Shown: positions 61,084 through 64,000 of the stretch, piece by piece
Position numbering within the stretch: position 1 is the first letter of the stretch
How the letters are laid out: each line of letters starts with the position of its first letter
Source: Sporosarcina sp. NCCP-2716
GTDB taxonomy: Bacteria > Bacillota > Bacilli > Bacillales_A > Planococcaceae
Reading direction: 5' to 3'
Assembly: GCF_023707985.1 (NCBI RefSeq)
Contig: NZ_BRCF01000010.1
Coordinates: 1 to 64,000, forward strand
DNA: 64,000 nucleotides
Notes under the pieces: generated by a model
What the model saw: only the letters and a program-made list of their open reading frames with translations
What the model was told of the DNA's origin: nothing
Databases searched by the model: none
Position numbers and translations under genes: made by a program

Positions 61084-62067
61084 ATGAACGGACTGAAAGG
61101 CATCCATCATGTAACAGCCATTACGAGCAGCGCCGAGAAAAATTACGAGTTTTTCACTTATACGCTCGGCATGCGTCTCGTGAAGAAAACGGTGAACCAG
61201 GACGATATCCGCACGTACCATCTGTTTTTCGCGGATGACACCGGCTCTGCCGGCACAGACATGACATTCTTCGATTTCCCGGGAATCCCGCAGGGGACCC
61301 ACGGGACAAACGAAATCCATAAGACAGGATTCCGCGTACCGACCGATGCGGCACTCGACTATTGGGTGAAGCGGTTTGACAAATATGATGTGAGTCATGG
61401 GGGCATCGAGGACGTCTTCGGCAAGAAGACCATTTCGTTCACCGATTTCGATGACCAGCACTATATGCTTGTGTCGGACGAATCGGACACCGGCATTGCA
61501 TCGGGCAGCCCTTGGAAGAACGGTCCGGTGCCTGATGAGTTCGCCATCACCGGCTTGGGACCGCTCCACATCCGGATTGCGCGGTTCGAGGAGTTCCAGG
61601 AACTGCTGGAAACCGTCATGGAATTCAGGAAAGTTGCTGAAGACGGGGCGCTTCATCTGTTCGAAGTCGGCGAAGGCGGCAACGGTGCGCAGCTGATCGT
61701 GGAGCATAACACGACACTGCCGAGCGGCCGGCAAGGATTCGGTACCGTCCATCACGCAGCGTTCCGGGTGGAAGATACGAACGCTCTCCATGCGTGGATC
61801 GGCCGTCTCCAGTCATTCGGCCTGAATTCGTCTGGCTATGTCGACCGCTTCTTCTTCGAATCGCTCTATGCCCGTGTGGCTCATGGCATCCTATTCGAAT
61901 GGGCGACGGACGGACCAGGTTTCATGGGAGATGAACCGTACGAAACACTTGGCGAAAACCTGTCGCTGCCACCCTTCCTGGAAGGCAAGCGGGCGCAGAT
62001 CGAAGCGATCGTCCGTCCGATCGATACGATGCGCAGTACGAGGCACATTGAAAAAGAATATTTGTGA
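61084..62067 (+). CDS. mhqO: ring-cleaving dioxygenase (MhqO-like, VOC superfamily)
   Basis: 327 residues, two glyoxalase/VOC halves: GIHHVTAITSSAEKNYEFFT (metal His) and FGTVHHAAFRVEDTNALHAW (second). In B. subtilis MhqO takes part in degrading quinone/catechol adducts under MhqR control. Followed by an MhqD-like hydrolase at 15 bp. AAGGAA before ATG. Confidence 0.88.
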   Translation: MNGLKGIHHVTAITSSAEKNYEFFTYTLGMRLVKKTVNQDDIRTYHLFFADDTGSAGTDMTFFDFPGIPQGTHGTNEIHKTGFRVPTDAALDYWVKRFDKYDVSHGGIEDVFGKKTISFTDFDDQHYMLVSDESDTGIASGSPWKNGPVPDEFAITGLGPLHIRIARFEEFQELLETVMEFRKVAEDGALHLFEVGEGGNGAQLIVEHNTTLPSGRQGFGTVHHAAFRVEDTNALHAWIGRLQSFGLNSSGYVDRFFFESLYARVAHGILFEWATDGPGFMGDEPYETLGENLSLPPFLEGKRAQIEAIVRPIDTMRSTRHIEKEYL

Positions 62068-62082
62068 AAAGGGGGCTTTGCC

Positions 62083-62712
62083 GTGAACCATATTTTCAAA
62101 CAGGGAGCCGCTCCCGATAAGCCGGTGCTGCTCCTGCTTCACGGAACTGGCGGCACAGAGCATGATCTGCTCGGGCTGGCTAAAATTATCGACCCTGAAG
62201 CATCTGTCCTCAGTGTCCGCGGGAACGTTTTGGAGAATGGCATGCCCCGATTTTTCAAACGGCTTGCCGAAGGCGTTTTCGACGAAAAAGACTTAGTGTT
62301 CAGGACGGAAGAGCTCAGGGATTTCATCATCGAAGCAGCCGAGACGTGCCAGTTTGACGCACGCAACTTGACCGCCATCGGTTATTCGAATGGTGCGAAC
62401 ATAGCCGCCAGCCTGCTGTTCCACTATGCAGACGTGCTGAAAGCCGCCATCCTGCATCATCCGATGGTGCCGCTGCGCGATGTGTCGATGCCGGATCTGA
62501 CCGGTGTACCGGTCTGGATAGCAGCAGGGACAAATGATCCGATCTGCCCGGCGCAGGAAGCGGAAGAACTACAGCAGCGGCTAGACGCGGCAGGTGCTTC
62601 GGCTACCGTTCATTGGGTGGACACGGGTCATCAGCTGACAATGGAGGAAGTGGAGGCTGCGAAAGCCTGGTATGAAAAGATCTGTATAAGTATTAACAAG
62701 CAAGACAACTAA
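62083..62712 (+). CDS. mhqD: carboxylesterase (MhqD-like)
   Basis: 209 residues, alpha/beta hydrolase of the phospholipase/carboxylesterase family. Ser in GYSNGANIAAS, Asp in AAGTNDPICP and His in DTGHQLTMEE. GTG start after AAAAGGGGG. Pairs with mhqO in a predicted quinone-detoxification operon. Confidence 0.88.
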   Translation: MNHIFKQGAAPDKPVLLLLHGTGGTEHDLLGLAKIIDPEASVLSVRGNVLENGMPRFFKRLAEGVFDEKDLVFRTEELRDFIIEAAETCQFDARNLTAIGYSNGANIAASLLFHYADVLKAAILHHPMVPLRDVSMPDLTGVPVWIAAGTNDPICPAQEAEELQQRLDAAGASATVHWVDTGHQLTMEEVEAAKAWYEKICISINKQDN

Positions 62713-62737
62713 ACTAAATCAATTGGGGGAACCAATC

Positions 62738-63265
62738 ATGACACAATGGACAGTAGACACAGCACACTCAGCAGTAGGCTTCGAAGTGAAGCATATGATG
62801 GTATCGAAAGTGAAAGGCCAATTCAAATCGTACACAGCGACTGTGGAAGCGCCGAGCCTGGAAGATCTGACGGGGGCGTCGATTTTCTTCAAATTCGACA
62901 CTGCGAGCATCGACACGAATTCGGAAGACCGCGATGGCCATTTGAAATCTGCAGACTTCTTCGATGTGGAGACCTACCCGGAAATCACCTTCCAGTCGAC
63001 ATCTATCGAAAAAGACGGGGACGACTACCGCGTTACCGGCGACATGACCATTAAAGGCATTACAAAGCCTGTAACGTTCGATGTGGAATACGGCGGAAAA
63101 GGCAAAAATCCATGGGGTGTGGAAGTATACGGCTTCGAAGCAAAATCGAAGATCAACCGCGAAGAATTCGGTCTCACTTGGAACGCAGCGCTCGAAACAG
63201 GCGGTGTCCTCGTCGGAAAAGATATTAAGATCAACGTCGAGCTCGAAGTCAACCCGGCATCGTAA
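62738..63265 (+). CDS. YceI family protein
   Basis: 175 residues, beta-barrel (polyisoprenoid-binding lipocalin-like). TAHSAVGFEVKHMMVSKVKG at the start and RDGHLKSADFFDVETYPEIT (about 69-88) are family signatures. No signal peptide, so cytoplasmic here. 25 bp after mhqD; often quinone-stress-associated in Bacilli. Confidence 0.92.
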   Translation: MTQWTVDTAHSAVGFEVKHMMVSKVKGQFKSYTATVEAPSLEDLTGASIFFKFDTASIDTNSEDRDGHLKSADFFDVETYPEITFQSTSIEKDGDDYRVTGDMTIKGITKPVTFDVEYGGKGKNPWGVEVYGFEAKSKINREEFGLTWNAALETGGVLVGKDIKINVELEVNPAS

Positions 63266-63299
63266 TAAAAGCTTCTTCAAACGGCAAGACGAACAGAGA

Positions 63300-63328
63300 A
63301 CCGGTCCCGCGAAAGGGGCCGGTTTTTT
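63300..63328 (+). terminator. terminator after yceI
   Basis: ACCGGTCCC pairs (one G-T) with GGGGCCGGT around GCGAAA, followed by six T. Confidence 0.92.
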
Positions 63329-63452
63329 CAGGTTTAATCCCCCAGGGCACATCCATATGAAAATGACTTACGAATCGTAGTTAAAAAGTCATAGTCTGTT
63401 CGACTGCTATGTGATATGATTGAATATATTAAGAACGGTTGGGGGAATGGAA

Positions 63453-64000
63453 ATGGGAATGTTCGGGAGAAGAGAACGTGTGCAAGTGGGTGCGGATGGG
63501 CAGGAAGAACTGTCCCTGCTCAAAGAAAGCTATGCTCAGAAAGAAGAGGAAGGCCGGGCGCAGCTGCTGGAATTGCAGGAGGAGCTGGCGGCGGCCGTCA
63601 TGCAGCATGACAAAGTGAATGGCCAGCATGGATATTTAGGGGATGCCGTCGGGAAAATCGAAGAGCGCTTCGAAAATATCAGTGGTCTCAGTGAACAGAC
63701 GGCCAGTAAGTCGGAAGAACTGTATGACAAAGGACATTCCCTGGAAGAACAGTCACGCCTGATGGTCAGGGAAGCGACTGAAGGCACGCAGCAAGTGAAT
63801 GAAGCAGCGGAGGTCATGAAGGAACTCGGGGCGCAGATCCAAGCCTCCGAGCACAATATGACGACGCTCAGTGCACGGTCGGACGAAATCCAGTCGATCG
63901 TCGGCGTGATTGACGGGATTGCTGCTCAAACGAATCTGCTGGCACTGAATGCTTCCATCGAGGCCGCCCGCGCAGGGGAATCCGGCAAAGGGTTCGCCGT
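63453..64000 (+). CDS. soluble methyl-accepting chemotaxis protein, partial
   Basis: 182 residues visible; the gene continues past the window end. No membrane helix: a coiled-coil start (about 20-55) then a signalling-domain helix with [20 protein letters not shown] and SGKGFAV, the MCP hairpin region. ATG 63453 is 6 nt after GGGGGA. As a cytoplasmic receptor with very short sensor region it resembles YfmS-like proteins. Confidence 0.88.
   Translation, partial: MGMFGRRERVQVGADGQEELSLLKESYAQKEEEGRAQLLELQEELAAAVMQHDKVNGQHGYLGDAVGKIEERFENISGLSEQTASKSEELYDKGHSLEEQSRLMVREATEGTQQVNEAAEVMKELGAQIQASEHNMTTLSARSDEIQSIVGVIDGIAAQTNLLALNASIEAARAGESGKGFA

Noticed and set aside
61003..61791. Antisense ORF over the dioxygenase
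   Set aside because: Opposite strand to a conserved VOC protein, no ribosome site.

Overview
The window looks like the chromosome of a moderately GC-rich Bacillaceae/Planococcaceae-type Firmicute (a Sporosarcina- or Bhargavaea-like genus is a guess from gene order and base composition). The left flank has 5S rRNA and tRNA-Asp, then tsaE-tsaB-rimI-tsaD, an ABC-F gene, rex, tatA-tatC, a CPBP protease and groES-groEL, the order known from the B. subtilis ydi-gro region. It also has a CIRCE operator and a cluster of DnaA boxes after tsaD.

From 10347 to 53653 lies a complete-looking prophage of about 43.3 kb, bounded by a 20-bp direct repeat. The left copy is the last five codons of groEL plus the stop. 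The right copy is followed at once by a strong terminator that must be the original groESL terminator. The left end carries the leftward lysogeny genes (tyrosine integrase, ImmA-like protease, a membrane protein, ImmR-like repressor) and a four-site operator array between divergent promoters. Rightward early genes follow: Cro-like regulator, BRO antirepressor, YqaJ/RecT recombination pair, DnaD-like initiator with internal iterons, DnaC loader, SSB, YopX, methyltransferase, dUTPase, DUF1064 nuclease and many small overlapping ORFs, ending in an ArpU/RinA-type late regulator. The late genes encode a myovirus: terminase, DUF1073 portal, MuF, DUF2213 protease with a nested scaffold, cement, capsid, neck proteins, DUF3383 sheath, tube, frameshifted tail chaperones, tape measure, baseplate, fibres, holins and an amidase.

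Between the amidase and attR are two units with their own sigma-A promoters. The first is a non-coding RNA of about 350 nt with a terminator, a 13-bp long-range closing helix and an embedded tRNA-Leu-like domain. This is the most unusual object in the window. The second is a cassette of four small genes (WYL-like, unknown, two YolD-like).

The right flank returns to host genes: GNAT acetyltransferase, two MFS transporters, tRNA-dihydrouridine synthase, an RsbQ-type hydrolase overlapping a PAS-GGDEF diguanylate cyclase, an mhqO-mhqD-like pair, YceI, and the start of a soluble chemotaxis receptor cut by the window end. Two intergenic arrays of 21-bp-period repeats sharing an ACCGCTCAA-type core lie in this flank.

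All calls come from reading the sequence and from remembered family features; no search was run.
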